From NCBI GenBank assembly GCA_016206755.1, contig JACQQZ010000090.1:1-14770 (forward strand): 14,770 nucleotides of DNA. The letters are read 5' to 3'. How positions within the stretch are numbered: position 1 is the first letter of the stretch; each line of letters begins with the position of its first letter. Below the pieces are notes generated by a model. It was not told the DNA's origin. It was given only the letters and a program-made list of their open reading frames with translations, and ran no database searches. The stretch comes from Candidatus Omnitrophota bacterium. Lineage in GTDB: Bacteria > Omnitrophota > Gorgyraeia > 1-14-0-20-64-10 > JACQQZ01. The position numbers and the translations under genes were made by a program. This document shows positions 14,743 through 14,770 of the stretch, one piece after another.

Positions 14743-14770
14743 GCGACATCATTCCGATGACCACCCGCCG
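14739..14770 (+). CDS. Start of an ORF, presumably nrdB (partial, runs off the edge)
   Basis: An ATG at 14739 overlaps the nrdA stop as ATGA and stays open to the window end (MSDIIPMTTRR...). Position and coupling suggest the class I reductase radical-bearing beta subunit, NrdB. Eleven residues are too few to show any NrdB motif, so the identity rests on operon position alone. Confidence 0.5.
   Translation, partial: MSDIIPMTTR

Overview
The window reads as bacterial chromosome from an uncultured or little-studied Gram-negative lineage. Coding is dense, genes sit on both strands, GC content is moderate to high, and GTG or TTG starts occur. CmoA and YheT are best known from Proteobacteria. The three-ATP-cone ribonucleotide reductase resembles the chlamydial form, and the small EF-Tu-domain-2-like protein recalls proteins I associate with candidate phyla and deltaproteobacterial lineages. 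I cannot place the organism more closely. I see no tRNA, rRNA, CRISPR array, prophage or insertion sequence. The only mobile element I can defend is an intein.

Layout. (1) 161-1683, plus strand: cmoA (carboxy-SAM synthase) is ATGA-coupled to an integral-membrane ICMT/PEMT-type methyltransferase. (2) 1684-1962: a spacer holding a candidate dispersed-repeat fragment, an inverted repeat and a 21-codon Ile/Leu-rich mini-ORF whose stop overlaps the next start. (3) 1963-4982: an acetolactate-synthase-like ThDP enzyme overlaps a Sad/YneI-type succinate-semialdehyde dehydrogenase by 13 bases. This pairing matches the cyanobacterial 2-oxoglutarate decarboxylase/SSADH route that closes the TCA cycle. 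(4) 4979-7234, minus strand: a large six-hairpin-glycosidase-like protein. It diverges from 7264-9637, which holds an uncharacterised GSSNG-motif protein followed by a YheT-family alpha/beta hydrolase. A perfect 12-bp palindrome containing TATAAT on both strands lies between the divergent starts. (5) 9634-10089, minus strand: a Lys-rich basic tail fused to an EF-Tu-domain-2-like domain. (6) 10134-14770, plus strand: promoter, a full cobalamin riboswitch, then a class-I-type nrdA with three N-terminal ATP cones, interrupted by a 379-residue LAGLIDADG intein. The start of an ATGA-coupled ORF, presumably nrdB, runs off the right edge.

How the parts may work together. The riboswitch would let cobalamin repress this reductase, as expected if the cell also has a B12-dependent class II enzyme elsewhere. 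The 1963-4982 operon would convert 2-oxoglutarate to succinate through succinic semialdehyde. Both convergent gene pairs (around 4980 and 9635) overlap by 4 bases at their stop codons, leaving no room for terminators between them.

The points most worth a second look are the intein whose +1 residue is glycine instead of Cys/Ser/Thr, the B12-riboswitch/class-I RNR pairing, the candidate 2-oxoglutarate decarboxylase operon with its mini-ORF, and two genes whose predicted transcription start falls exactly on the A of the ATG.
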